Positions 34,801-45,842 are shown, counted from the first letter of the stretch. The stretch: 64,000 bases of DNA from Papilionanthe hookeriana x Papilionanthe teres (GCA_022702705.1 CM040428.1:110688022-110752021), one strand, 5' to 3'. Translations and numbers: made by a program. Notes: generated by a model not told the origin, from the letters alone.

Positions 34801-36254
34801 GTGGTTTGGGTTTGAATTGGGTTGAATTTGAGCTTTTTGGTAAAGTGGCCAATGGTATGCCAAATTGGGTTAACTTGGGCTAATGTTGGGCTAATGTTGA
34901 AATTGGTGTAAACTTAATGTTGAGAAATGTTTGTAGGGATGTTTCAAAGAGGTTTCAACTTTGGTTGGGTTTGGATTTTGGAGTTTGGGCCTATTTGGGT
35001 TAGGTTTAGGTGTAGGCCCATGTAAGGAGTTTTGGCTTTGGGTTGAATTTGAGTTGTGTTTGGGTTCAAATTTTGGGCAAATCATGTTAGTTTTTTGTTT
35101 TTAGGGATGTTAGGGAAGGTTTAGAAAAGATTTGGGGTTAATTGGAGTTGAATTGGGTTAGTTTAGGCTAAGTTTGTGTCATGGGTCCAAATTGGGCTTT
35201 AAGGTCAAAAGTGAAATTGGATTCAAATGCCAATCAAATTGGGCTTGGATTTGGTCTAGATTTGTGTTGGGGATGTTGAATTGAAGTTTAGAATTGAATT
35301 GGACCAGAACTTGGGTCAATTGGGTAGGTTTGGTTTGACATTGGGTTCACTTTGGGTTAAAATGGGTCAAATTGAGGATTTTGACAAAAGTTGGGTAAAT
35401 TGACAAAATTAACCCATGGTGTAGTTGGACAAAATGAAATTGGGAATATTTGGGATTTTCTGGAATTTTCTGCAAATTTTCTGAATTTTTGGATTTTTGG
35501 TTAAGAGGGGCATTTTGGGTATTTGGAGGGTATTGGGGGTATTTTTGGAATTTTTGGTATTTCTGGCTATGGATGATCAATTTGATTGGTGAGGAAATGT
35601 TCAAAGTTAATTTTGGGGAATTTTGGGTGATTTGAAAATTTTGGAGGGTTTGGGTAATTTCAAGGGTTTTGGGTAGGCTAGGCGGGTCTGGGGTCTCGGG
35701 GGTCAAAAACTGAAAATTTGGAAAATTGAAAATTGGGTAAATGTAAGTGGAATGAAATCATTTTGGTTGAGCCATGAGGCCATATCAAGCTCACATGAGC
35801 CATGAAGGGACTCATTTGAGGCATTCATTATGTTGTTCCTAACCCTCTTAGCCTAGGGCTTAGGGGTTAAGGACCATCCATATGAATCACCTTCATGAGT
35901 CAGGTGGTCAGGTTGGGTATGGGTGTAGTTTTAGGAGGTGTGTGAAAGTGTAGTGTATAAGTGTAGTGTGTGTGTAAGTCAGCCCTCACCAGACCAGGCC
36001 ACCCAGGGCAATCCTAAGGCCAAAGAGTCCTATAGGAACTCACCCTTTAAACTTCCACATTTGATTTCAACCCTCTAGGTTATTAGGGGTCTACAATCAA
36101 GCTTGTGAGGTTTCCATGGAGTTAAGAAGTAGTTTGAATTTCTAAATGGTGGGTCCCAATTCTAATCCTCTAGGATAGTCAAAGGAAAAGCCTAAGGCTA
36201 GATCCTAAGTACTAAAAAAAGGAAGAGAAGACCTCATCAAAAATGAGGTCAACA
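28862..36254 (-). repeat. 5' LTR of element T (7,393 bp)
   Basis: Matches 8629-16059 throughout, including the (TTTAA)n tract (30,865-31,205), the GC-rich island (33,080-33,320), the G-rich part (34,600-35,700) and the terminal hairpin (36,231-36,250). It ends next to the primer site on one side and the ACGTT duplication on the other. ORFs in it (for example 33485-33913) have no protein-like motifs and are disrupted in the sister LTR. Confidence 0.92.
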
Positions 36255-36259
36255 ACGTT
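36255..36259. other. Target-site duplication ACGTT, right copy (element T)
   Basis: Matches 8624-8628. It sits in codon 18-19 of A's downstream second ORF. Confidence 0.92.
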
Positions 36260-36310
36260 GACGAATCTCTCCTCATCAAAATCCAATTTCCTCTTTCCTC
36301 TTGGAGCCAT
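36255..36310 (-). pseudogene. Start of Athila second ORF, copy b (element A), cut by T
   Basis: ATG at 36308-36310 begins MAPRGKRKLDFDEERFVN, a basic start typical of the Athila second ORF. The frame then enters the target duplication of T and resumes in frame at 8623 (KAQFCYNSFL). The insertion is 17-18 codons from the start, so the protein cannot be made as one piece. Confidence 0.75.
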
Positions 36311-36693
36311 GTAAATTTCTAAAATTTGCAAAAATGTTCCAATAAATCCAAAATTCACAATGTATCAACTCCAAACACTATTCTAAACAAGTAAGAGTAA
36401 ATTTCATCATGGAAATCTCAACATTTCTTTAAATCTCCAAAAATTCCACCATAAGCAATGTGAGAAATTTCCTTGGTGAAAATCCAAAAATTTAAACTTA
36501 AAGTGAAGCTCTTACTAAGAGAAGTGCAAATCCGGTGTCGAATAGCCTTGAAATCTCCTTAAATCCAAGATCTAGCAAGCCCTATACCTTCAAAGTCACG
36601 AAAATGGAGGTAGAAGACGAAGGAAATGGAAAAATTTGCGGGTCCCAGGGAAAAAATCGAGAAATTGAGAGTTTAAAGCCAATTTCTGGGTTC

Positions 36694-36803
36694 GGGCGCC
36701 GGCGGTGCTCTATAGGGCACCGGCGGTGCTCTATTTAAATAAATTAGCCAAACTCTCTGCATTTGGGCGTAGGCAACGCCCATTCTGGTGCCGGCGGCAC
36801 CAG
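36694..36803 (-). promoter_or_regulatory. U3-like GGCGCC block upstream of second ORF copy b
   Basis: Contains gggcgccggcggtgctctat, a second ccggcggtgctctat unit, then a tttgggcg...gcccattctggtgccggcggcaccag portion. The same order of motifs occurs in A's LTR U3. It could be an internal promoter or enhancer for the second ORF, or a structural RNA element. No function is demonstrated. Confidence 0.45.
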
Positions 36804-37011
36804 TCCAAAATATTTTCTGGGTCCGAAAATTTTTTCGTAGTTTCGACCGTTTCGACGTCCACAATGATGTTTATCACTTCAATAGGCTTTTACATCATCC
36901 CATAAGTAATAATTAACACATTTCAATACACAAACAATACACAACAATCTCATATATATAAAATCCAAGTTACATCAAACACACTAAATAAGTTCATTCA
37001 AACCAACAATT

Positions 37012-37065
37012 CTTAGATATTTAGTGCAGCAAGTACTCTACGATAGGCAAGCACTAATATCTAAG
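37012..37065. other. Long inverted repeat in element A
   Basis: Arms cttagatatttagtgc (37012-37027) and gcactaatatctaag (37051-37065) pair over 15 bases with one bulge around a loop of about 23 bases. It lies between the two second-ORF copies. Confidence 0.6.
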
Positions 37066-37239
37066 TATACACTAAAAATAAACACATCCCAATCCATGTT
37101 CAAATTGCAAAGCAAGTACTTCTCAAACCAATCATAACTAAGCATAGCAAATCAAACACACAACATAATAGATCAGTATTAGAACTCTCCTCTCCTCGAA
37201 TATCACCAATCAATTGCTGATGCACAAACAAGTTATAAA

Positions 37240-38335
37240 ATGGATGTATTGGAAATTAGTCAGATGATTCTTCAGCAGCGACCGCATTCTTCATCATCAA
37301 ATTGACCAAGCCCATTTCCATTTGACCAGTATGATCGAATTGCTCTTTCATTCTCCAATACAGATGATCGAACAAATCAGAAATGTTGTTGATCGCATTC
37401 ATAATATTTCATACCTCTTTCTCCAATCACTTGATCCTCTGCAATATAATATTGGAACCTTCAGGAAAGTTGGGTTGAATCGGCTGAGAAGTCTCCGTCG
37501 ATTGATCAGTAAGTAGATTCATATCATCCTCATCTCCAACTGTCTGGTAGTTGTATAGATTGGTTGGATCAATAGGTATCCATGGAAGAATAACCTTTTT
37601 CCCAACTTTCATATTGTACCTATGACTGACTACATAACAGGAATATGGTGGATAGGTGTCCAAGCCCATATTTCGATCCATGAACAATTAATCCAAGTAC
37701 TGATTTCATAATAAGATTCCCATAGTCAACTAGCCTTCCAGTTTGAATGCAGAAATTCAAAATGGCGCTTTCCTTGGTCACCTTACTTATCTTCAATGTA
37801 GGAAGCAATTTTGCCGAAATGAAGTAGTGCCACTGCTTCAATACTAGATTGAGAGATGCAGATGGGAAACTTATATATCCATTCTCCCTGATTTCCCATT
37901 ACTCACTCTCATCCGTCAGATACTGATACACGTCATTCATATTATCTTGAGTGGCATTGAAATTTAAATAGTGGCAAATAGGAACATTTTCAATCATGAA
38001 GAGATCATTGATTCATGCATGAGTGAAATGCACAAATCTACCACACATGAACACAAACCCTTGGTTGATCCCGTGAAGATTCACATAGAATTCTTTCATG
38101 ACGCGAACAACAACGGCGGCGGTAGTCAAACAAAGGACTTCCCAACTTCTCTCTTTAATAATTTCTTCAGTTCTAGTTGAAGGATTGTCCATACCTCTCG
38201 ATTAATGAAGCCCCGTTCCTTGATAATTTGACTTTCACCATTACTTTATTGAAAAACGCTGGCATCAAAACTGATGAACTTCCTCCTATTGCAAACGCGA
38301 GATCGAGAGGTTTCAATGGCATAGGAATCCATAGG
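37240..38335 (-). pseudogene. Athila second ORF, copy a (element A), decayed
   Basis: Same domain as copy b. EEIIKERSWEVLCLTTAAVV leads into MKEFYVNLHGINQGFVFMCG (compare REFYSNLP and VLVRGK in copy b), then INDLFMIENVP. After that come ILNFCIQTGRLVDYGNLI with KSVLGLIVHGSKYGLGHLSTI, and a C-terminal MKEQFDHTGQMEMGLVNLMM helix. Reading needs several frame changes and passes stops. Amino-acid similarity to copy b is moderate, so the two are not a recent duplication. It lies directly after integrase. Confidence 0.65.
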
Positions 38336-38805
38336 AACTGAATGGGTATTGGTGGTTTTCGTTTTTCTGAAGTTTAGAAGTCAAAATGGAGTTTGGGGAG
38401 TTTTAAGGATAAAAATCCTGCCAAAACCGCCAAAACTCACATTTTGAAACTTAAAAATCATCAGGCAGATTTTGAGCGCCGGCAGCGCTTGATAGGGCGC
38501 CGACGGTGCTCAAACAGTCAAGTTCAGTTGGGTATTAATGATAGGGCACCAGCTATGCTCATTTTGGCGCCAGCGGCACCAGTGGTTAGAAACTACACCA
38601 AACTTCGTTTGATTTAAAATGTTCCAATATCTCGATTCGATCCATCATTTATCAATAATTTAAGTATTTAGGAGTAATTAGGATTAGGAAACAACTATCT
38701 AAAAAGCACAACTACAATAAACAAGCAAACACACCACAAAGGAACATATGAGTTGTCTCCTATAAAGCGCTTGGTTTAATGTCGTCAGCTCGACAAACCA
38801 TTTAG
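38336..38805 (-). other. Spacer between integrase and second ORF copy a, with U3-like block
   Basis: About 470 bp. The block at 38474-38582 repeats the gcgccggc...gggcgccgacggtgctc...ggcgccagcggcaccag pattern found in A's U3 and before copy b. The sequence cctataaagcgcttggttta just after integrase is a motif I also associate with Athila elements. No gene. Confidence 0.55.
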
Positions 38806-39985
38806 TTAATCGAGATGACTCAACATTAAAACCTCTTTGAAATCAAGTTGAAACCCGTCAAAGTAAGGCTTTAATCGATGCCCATTAACCTTGAAAATTT
38901 TTCCAGTATTAGGATCTTTAATATCAACAGCTCCGAAAGAATGAACTTTCACAACTGTAAAATGTCCTAACCATTTAGACTTAAGCTTTCTAGGAAATAA
39001 CTTCAATCTTGTGTTGTATAATAAAACTTTTTGTACAATTTCCAAGTTCTTTTTCAATATCTTCCGATCATGCCTTAACTTCCTTTTCTCTTTATAAATC
39101 CTATCATTGTGATAAGATGCATTTCTAATCTATTCTAAATCATTTAATTGCATAAATCTTTTCTCTCTAGCATTTTTCAAATTAAAATTTAACTCTTTTA
39201 TCGCCCAATACGCTTTATGCTCCAATTCAACTGGTAAATGGCAAGTCTTACCAAACACTAGTCTATAAGGAGACATTCCTATAGGGGTTTTAAAAGCAGT
39301 TCTATAAGCCCATAAAGTAGTATTTAATCGAGCAGACCAATCTAATTTATGAGTATCCACAGTTTTCTCCAAGATTCTTTTAATTTCACGATTATATACT
39401 TCTACTAAACCATTAGTCTGGAGATGATAAGCAGTAGAGATTCTATGAATAATATTATATTTCTCAATTAATCTCTTAATTTGATTATTCCTCAAATGGG
39501 ATCCACCATCAATTATGATCACTCTCGGCATTCCATATCTTATAGATATATTTTTCTTTAAAAATTTTGAAACACTCCGAGCATCACATCTTGGTAAAGC
39601 AATAGCTTCAATCCATTTCGAGAAATAATCAAAATTGAACAATATATATATATTTCCAAATGAAGGAGTAAATGGTCCCATAAATTCTAATCCCCATACA
39701 TCAAAAATTTCAACTTCCAAATTATAATTTAGAGGCATTTCATTTCTTCAAGATATATTACCTACTCTCTGACATCGATCACATAATTTAATATATCTAT
39801 AAAACTTCTCTAAATAGAAAAGGCCAATAAAATATAGATTGTAAAATTTTAAAAGCAGTTTTATCAACACCATAATGACCTTCAAATTCAAAATCATGAC
39901 ATTTTTGAATAATCAAATATGTTTCTTCTTGTGGCACACATTTCCTAATAATCAGATCCTTACATTGTTTATAAAGATTGGGCAC
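38806..39985 (-). pseudogene. Integrase of element A
   Basis: N-terminal zinc region (39797-39985) with IIQKCHDFEFEGHYGVDKTA and FYWPFLF, then CDRCQRVGN in a shifted frame. The core (39130-39738) has VWGLEFMGPF, where the first catalytic Asp is Glu (relatives have GLDFMGPF), DYFSKWIEAIALP, MPRVIIIDGGSH (second Asp), and NGLVEVYNREIKRILEKTV with the Glu. The C-terminal part (38806-39057) has LKSKWLGHFTVVKV and VNGHRLKPYF. Frames break near 39,060-39,130 and 39,740-39,800. No chromodomain, as in Athila. Confidence 0.88.
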
Positions 39986-39988
39986 ATC

Positions 39989-40490
39989 CTAAAAATAGAA
40001 TTTTGCATCATATTTAAACTTTTTGAGTTGTTTCCTTGCTAAATCAAGTGGTACAATATCTCTTACAATATAATTCACAATATCAGCATACCAAGGCAAA
40101 TTTCTTTCCATAATAATATAAAGTTTCTCATTAGGGAAAGTTTCTATAACTTCTTTTTCAAATTTAGATAATTTATCATTTTCTATTCTATACAAATAAT
40201 CAGCTATTTGGTTATCAGTTCCCTTCCTATCAACTATCATAAAATCAGATTCTTGCAAAAGAAGTACCCATCTAATGAGTCTAGGTTTTGCATCCTTCTT
40301 TTTCATTAAATATTTGATAGCTGAATGGTCTGTATGCACAATACTTTTAGTTCCAATTAAATAATGCCTAAATTTTTCAAAAGCAATAACTATAGCTAAT
40401 AATTCTCTTTCAGTTGTGGTATTATTAATTTGAGCCTCATTAAGAGCTTTACTAGCATAGTAAATAACTTTGAAAACTTTATCATACCTT
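39989..40490 (-). pseudogene. RNase H of element A, C-terminal half
   Basis: MHTDHSAIKYLMKKKDAKPR, RWVLLLQESDFMIVDRKGTD and NQIADYL are the standard Athila RNase H end, followed by the linker to integrase. It is separated from the 436-codon RT frame by a break near 40,490. TTERELLAIVIAFEKF-like sequence is readable between the two. Confidence 0.85.
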
Positions 40491-41800
40491 TACTCTAATG
40501 CTACTCTGATTGCATAATCACTAGCATCACACATCAGTTCAAATGGTTTCTCCCAATTGGGTGAAACAATTATAGCTGCAGTGATTAACTTTTCTTTAAA
40601 TAATTCAAAAGCTTTCAAGCATTCATCATTAAAATCAAACTTTCTATCATTTTCTAAATGTTGGCACAAAGGTTTAATAATTTTAGAGAAATCTTTAATA
40701 TATCGCCTGTAAAATCTAGCGTGTCCTAAGAAACTCCTCACCTTCCTCACAGTAGTGGGTGGCGACAATCTCTCAATCACTCTAATTTTAGCAGGATCGA
40801 CCTCCATACCATGTTTAGAAATTTTATGCCTAAGCACAATTCCTCCTGCAACTATAAATTGACATTTCTCCCAATTCAGAACTAGATTTGTTTTCTTACA
40901 AAGCTCCAAAACTTTTGCTAAGTTCTCCAGAAAAATTTCAAATGAAGTCCCAAATACAGAGAAATCATCCATAAAAACTTCTATTCCATTATCTATCATA
41001 CTACTGAAGATAGACATCATACATCTTTGAAATGTTGCAGGCACATTACGTAGTCCAAAAGGCGTTTTTCTAAAAGCAAAGGTTCCATAGGGGCTAGTAA
41101 ATGTTGTCTTTTCTTGATCCTTAGGAGCAATAGGTATTTGGTGGTAACCAGTATATCCATCCAGAAAATAGTAATACTTATGTCCAGCAAGTCTATCTAG
41201 CATTTGATCGAGAAAAGGAAGAGGAAAGTGATCTTTTCTGGTGGTGTCATTTAGTTTTCTATAGTCAATACAAATTCGCCATCCATTGATTTGCCTTATG
41301 GTTATAATTTCATTATTTTCATTCACTTCAATTGTCACTCCTCCCTTTTTCGGTACACAATGTATTGGACTTACCCAAGTGCTATCCGAAATAGGATAAA
41401 AAATTCCAGCATCCAACCATCTTAAAATCTCTTTCTTAACAACTTCTTTCATTATAGGGTTCACTCTCCTTTGCGGATCAACTCTCGATTTATGTTCATC
41501 ATCTAATAAAATTTTGTGCATCCAAATCAAAGGACTAACTCCCTTATTATCTGCCAAAGTCCATCCAAAAGCTTTTTTGTATCTTTTTAAAGTTTCCAAT
41601 AGTTTTTGTTCTTGATAATCATTTAACTCCGAAGATACTATAACTGGCAAGGTAGAAGATTCTCCTAAAAACATATATTTTAAATGATTAGGGACAATTT
41701 TCATCTCAAGTTCAGGAGGTGTTATGATAGATGTAATTAAGCTTTTATTTCCACCTTCCATGGTGTCTAATATTTTGAATCTCTCCTGAACATACTTCAA
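40490..41800 (-). pseudogene. Reverse transcriptase and start of RNase H, element A
   Basis: The longest open frame in the window (436 codons). The order is WVSPIHCVPKKGGVTIEVNE, WRICIDYRKLNDTTRKDHFP, YYFLDGYTGYHQIPIAP, TPFGLRNVPATFQRCMM, and VFMDDFSVFG with the catalytic FMDD codons at 40963-40974. Then come NLVLNWEKCQF, RSFLGHARFYRRYIKDFS, and the RNase H start FELMCDASDYAI (Asp present). The frame has no stops despite the age implied by A's LTR divergence, but the upstream and downstream pol parts are broken. Confidence 0.92.
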
Positions 41801-43040
41801 TTCTTCATTCTTTTCATTATCTGAATTTTCATCATCTTTAATTTCTTCTTCAAATATTTTTTTATATTCTTCTTCTTTTCAAATATATTCTTAAAATGAT
41901 CGTTTCTCAGATAATCACAGACCTCCATCCTAAAACATTCATTATATTTTTCCATTGATGGATACTTCATAGATTTTAAAATATTAAAGGTCACCTCTTG
42001 ATCATTAACTCTCATAGTTAATTCTCCTTTGTGAACATCAATTACTGCTCTTCTAGTAGCAAGGAATGGTCTTCCCAAAATGATTGGAATTTCATATCTT
42101 CCTCCATATTAAGTACAATAATGTCCACAAGAAAGATAAATTTATCCACTTTTACTAACACATCTTCCACCACTCCTTTAGGGTAAGTAATGGAACGATC
42201 GGTCAACTGAAGAGTCACAGATGTAGGAGAGATTTCTCCTATTCCCAACCTTTTGAAATTTGATAAAGGCATAAGACTAATACTCACTCTCAGATCACAT
42301 AAAGCCTTTCTGAAAAAATTTTCACCTATAGCACACGGAATAGTGAAACTGCTAGGATTTTTATGTTTTTCAAGAAGCATCTTCTGAATTATTGCACTAC
42401 ACTCTCCGCTAAGTGCAACAGTTTCATGATTTGTAAACTTTATTTTCTTTCTCAAAATATCCTTCATAAACTTGCCATTGTCAGTCATCTGTTCTAACGC
42501 TTCAACAAAAGGAATATTTATCGTTAATTTCTTAAGGATCTCCAAAAAATTTTCAAATCTGTTATCCCTATTTTGTTTCTTTAATCTTTGAGGAAATAGA
42601 AGAGGTGGTTTTTCAATAGTTATTTTCATTGGCTCAAGAGGATAATACAAGTCTGGATAAATCTTGTTTGAACCTTTTTCAATTTCCACCTTCTCCTTTT
42701 CTACTTCAACTTCTTTTTGCACTCTAGTTTTCAATTCTTTTCCACTCCTTAATTGAATAGCCTTAAGTTGTTTCTTGTTTTGATCTTTTGGATTGATCTT
42801 CACATTGCTTGGAAGTGTTCTAGAAGGTCTATTATTAAGTGCAGTGAAAATATATCCTAATTGATTTTCAATATTTTTCATAGCAACACCTTGAGCTTGT
42901 AATTGATTTCCCATTATCAGAATCATTTCTTCAGTAGACAACTTCTTATCATTAAATTGTGGGTTACTTTTGAATCCAGGGGGATAAGATGGTCTAAAAT
43001 TAGGATTTCCTTGATTGTTCAAATTTCCAATAGGATTCAT
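41797..43040 (-). pseudogene. Gag C-terminus, protease and linker of element A
   Basis: The 332-codon frame 42042-43040 begins in the Asn/Pro-rich gag tail (GNPNFRPSYPPGF), contains KAIQLRSGKEL and a Pro-rich EKPPLLFPQRLK, then the protease. The expected CDLGASINLMP active site reads CDLRVSISLMP (about 42,270-42,300), so the catalytic Gly is Arg. It is followed by TLQLTDRSITYPKGVVEDVL and a frameshift. The frame 41797-42078 resumes with GRPFLATRRAVIDVHKGEL and an acidic/basic linker to RT. Confidence 0.85.
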
Positions 43041-43695
43041 AGAATTGTTAGCCCAGTGCAGGTTAACATTAGCATTATTATTATTCCAATTGAAATTTGA
43101 GTGATTCTTCCAACCAGTATTATAATAATTTGAATAAGGATTGTAAGGTCTATTAATAGCATTTAAAGTCTCATAAGGCGTTTAAGATTTTGTTATCTAT
43201 CTAAATGAATTTTCCTCCAACACTTAAGGTGGTTGAGAATAATTCATTCCATATTGATCTATTTTTATAGAAAGGGCTGCAATTTGAAAAACTACCATAG
43301 TCATTATATCTGAATCAATAACACTAGCTACTCTCTTAGGATTTACTTGTCCATAGGGCCATTAAAAATTAATAGTAGCCATTTCTTCAATTAATGCGTA
43401 TGCTTCATCGAAAGGTTTTGATATTAATGATCCGCCAGCAGCAGCATCTATAATAGATCTTAATGATCCCACTAATCCATTTTAAAATGTTTGAATTATT
43501 AACTAATCTAGTAAAGCATGATGTGGGCACTTCCTAAGAAGATCTTTAAATCTCTCCCAAGCTTCATATATTGACTCTCCTTCAAACTGACAAAAAGATG
43601 TAATGTCATTTCTTAACTTAGCAGTCTTTGATGGAGGGAAATATTTTGATAGAAACTTATGAGATAATTCTCCCCAAGTTCTAATAGATCCAGGT
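43041..43695 (-). pseudogene. Gag middle part of element A
   Basis: Continues gag left of solo LTR S. Broken frames read GSIRTWGELSHKFLSKYFPP, AKLRNDITSFCQFEGESIYE, AWERFKDLLRKCPHHA, then SLISKPFDEAYALIEEMA and the YSNYYNTGWKNHSNFN tail. These match the gags of B and C. Stops occur near 43,200, 43,360 and 43,500. Confidence 0.8.
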
Positions 43696-43700
43696 GCTAA
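43696..43700. other. Target-site duplication GCTAA, left copy (solo LTR S)
   Basis: GCTAA here and at 45508-45512. Removing S restores the ...WLNSLA...PGS gag sequence. Confidence 0.85.
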
Positions 43701-45507
43701 TGATCTACCTAAAAAATACCCATTTTTATGCCTTATTTATGATTCAATTCTTAAGGATATTATGCTTTAATGAAAGGTATTTTCATGTTTTTGGATGTAG
43801 ATGATTAAAAAAGAGTCCAAGAAGAAAAAAGAAGGAAAAAGGAGCAAAAAGGAGCAAAATTGGAGCTTATGGAGCAAAATATTAGAATTATTGGTCTGGC
43901 GCTTAGGCGCCAGAATCCGGCGCCTAGGCGCTAGAATCCAGCGTCTAAGCGCCAGCTCGATACAGACGCTATTAACATTTTTTGATGATTTTGGGGAGTT
44001 ATTTTGACGGAGTTAAGCGGTTATTGGAGCTTCTAGAAGACTGGAAGTTACTCCTAATATATAGGACATGTGATACAATGCATTTGGACACAAGGAAACT
44101 GCTTTAATCGCGAAGAGGTGTGATCCAAATTGAAGAGGTGCGAAGACCTGATCACGGAGTCCGGCGCCTAGGCACCAGATCCCGGCGACTAGGCGCGATA
44201 GTTACCTTCTAGAAGATGCATTGAATTTGGACAAATTTTGAAGAGGTGCCTTAAGAAACCCCTGGTCAAATTCAGAGTTCTATAAATAGAAGCCCATTCT
44301 AGAGAGAAAATGACCCTTTTAGCCCCATTCGCTCTTTTTAGTACCCTATAGTCTCTTTCACCCCTTCTTGCATCTTTAGACCCCAAGTACAATATTTCAT
44401 CCAATTATTTTAGGGAGCCACCATCTTTATTATTATTTAGTGATTTAATTTTGAGTATTTATTGTGTGTTGTTGCTGTTGGAGTCTTTCATTATTGCTTT
44501 AGAGTCAGTAGAAGTCAGCAGATCACTTGAAGGAACACTTCAGATAAGTATTTGTACCTTGGTTCAAAGATTTATAAATATGTTTTGTTGTGTGATTTCA
44601 ATGTGCTCTGAGTAGTTAGTTATCTTTCTCCTTTTAACTATGAAAAGATAATAAATTAATTAAATTTTATAGGAGAATTAAATTTAAAATATTTAAAACA
44701 TTGTGATTGTATTAATATCTGATCTTAGTTTACTTTTTAAATTGGTCATTTAAATTGTTAAAACCTGTTGAAGAATTTTGAGACCTATCCTGAGATAAAT
44801 TCTTAACTAGTATATATCACATGAATCCTTAGGTAATCGCAGGCTACACGCGGGTTATTTAAGGTGAAGTGCACATAAATAGGAAGATATTATTTATTAG
44901 GCATAAAATTAATTAGATTTTAGCGTGACAAACTAAATTTGAATAATTTGGTTTATAGAAAGGGAACGGCTCACTGCTAGGGCCGACCATAGCCACCCTT
45001 AGACATCTAGTAGTGTGAGCCTAGATTAACCCATTCTACTAATCAAACATCCTGAACCGATCTATAGATTAGTCAATGTTCTTTGCACCTGGACCAAAGG
45101 GTAAAGATTAGGAATGCTTTTATTTGACACAATACCATAATCTAAATTCCCCACAAAAGATAATTATTCTAAAAATCTTGGATAAGTTGAAAAGGAGAAA
45201 GTCGTTTTTATAATTGCATTGAATTTTAATTACTGCTTACTGCTTACTTGTTTATAGAAAAAATTGTTAGTAAATTAAATTTGAAAATAAGAATATATAT
45301 ATATATATATATTACTTGAACGATACGTATACTTGTTTTTAAAATTGTTACTTTTACAAAAATTATTATAAAATATAAATATAAATTCATAAGTAAAAGT
45401 AAATATCGCACATCAAGTTTTTGAAGCAATATGCCAGGAATTAAATATTCTAAAAAGTGGTATCAATTTCTTATATTTAAAAGCATATATAAAGTCTCAT
45501 CACATCG
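43701..45507 (+). repeat. Solo LTR S of the B-like Athila family (1,807 bp)
   Basis: Starts TGATCTACC and follows the B-family LTR (atacccatttttatgccttat, GC palindromes at 43898-43957 and 44160-44200, ctataaatag at about 44,280, and gatacgtatacttg near 45,325). No internal region is attached and 5-bp duplications flank it, so it is a solo LTR left by recombination between two LTRs. Near its end (45,415-45,460) is a degraded primer-site-like copy (atcaagtttttgaagcaata...). The last bases are ...catcacatcg rather than CA, probably by mutation. Confidence 0.82.
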
Positions 45508-45842
45508 GCTAACGAGTTTAACCACGCCATAGCTTTATCCTTTAACGAGAAAGGAAAAAGTCTAAGTCTGACAGCGTCACTAGACACTCCATCGTATTTA
45601 AAAGTAGCACATAGTTCTAAAAAACTAGCGAGATGTAAACTTGGATCCTTATTAGGTGTTCCACCGAATTGATTATTTTTTACCATTTGGATAATAACAG
45701 GTTTAAGTTCAAATGAATTAGCAGCAACATCAGGATTTTGAATAGTTATATAAATTTCATATGTTGTAGGGTTAGAATAATCTCTTAAAGATCTTGGCAA
45801 ATTTCCAATATCATTTCTCTGATTATCTCGAATATTTGCCAT
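45508..45842 (-). pseudogene. Gag N-terminus of element A
   Basis: Starts MANIRDNQ at 45842, the usual Athila gag start, with SLRDYSNPTTYEIYITIQNP, ANSFELKPVIIQMV, NNQFGGTPNKDPSLHLASFL, ELCATFKYDGVSSDAVRLRL and KAMAWLNSLA. It then runs into solo LTR S. No stop occurs in these 111 codons. Gag continues at 43695. Confidence 0.9.

Larger units (their letters stand above)
8629..36254 (-). mobile_element. Giant Tat/Ogre-type Ty3/gypsy element T with an AlkB-like gene
   Basis: A 27,626-bp minus-strand element with LTRs of 7,431 bp (8629-16059) and 7,393 bp (28862-36254) and a 12.8-kb internal region. It has 5-bp target duplications and TGT...ACA ends. Transcription order is primer site 28839-28856 (tRNA-Arg type), gag, protease, RT, RNase H, a second RNase H, integrase, an AlkB-like ORF, a tandem repeat array and a polypurine tract. 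The tRNA-Arg primer, dual RNase H, very long LTRs and tandem repeats in the 3' untranslated region are hallmarks of the Tat lineage including Ogre. The AlkB-like ORF is not part of the family set I know. Confidence 0.92.
36311..37239 (-). other. Leader of second ORF copy b, with U3-like GC block and hairpin
   Basis: About 930 bp with no gene. It holds a GC-rich block at 36694-36803 that closely resembles the U3 block of A's LTRs (5890-5980, 47493-47583), followed in the sense direction by 380 bp of AT-rich leader. A long inverted repeat lies at 37012-37065. Plus-strand frames over the block are not genes. Confidence 0.6.
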
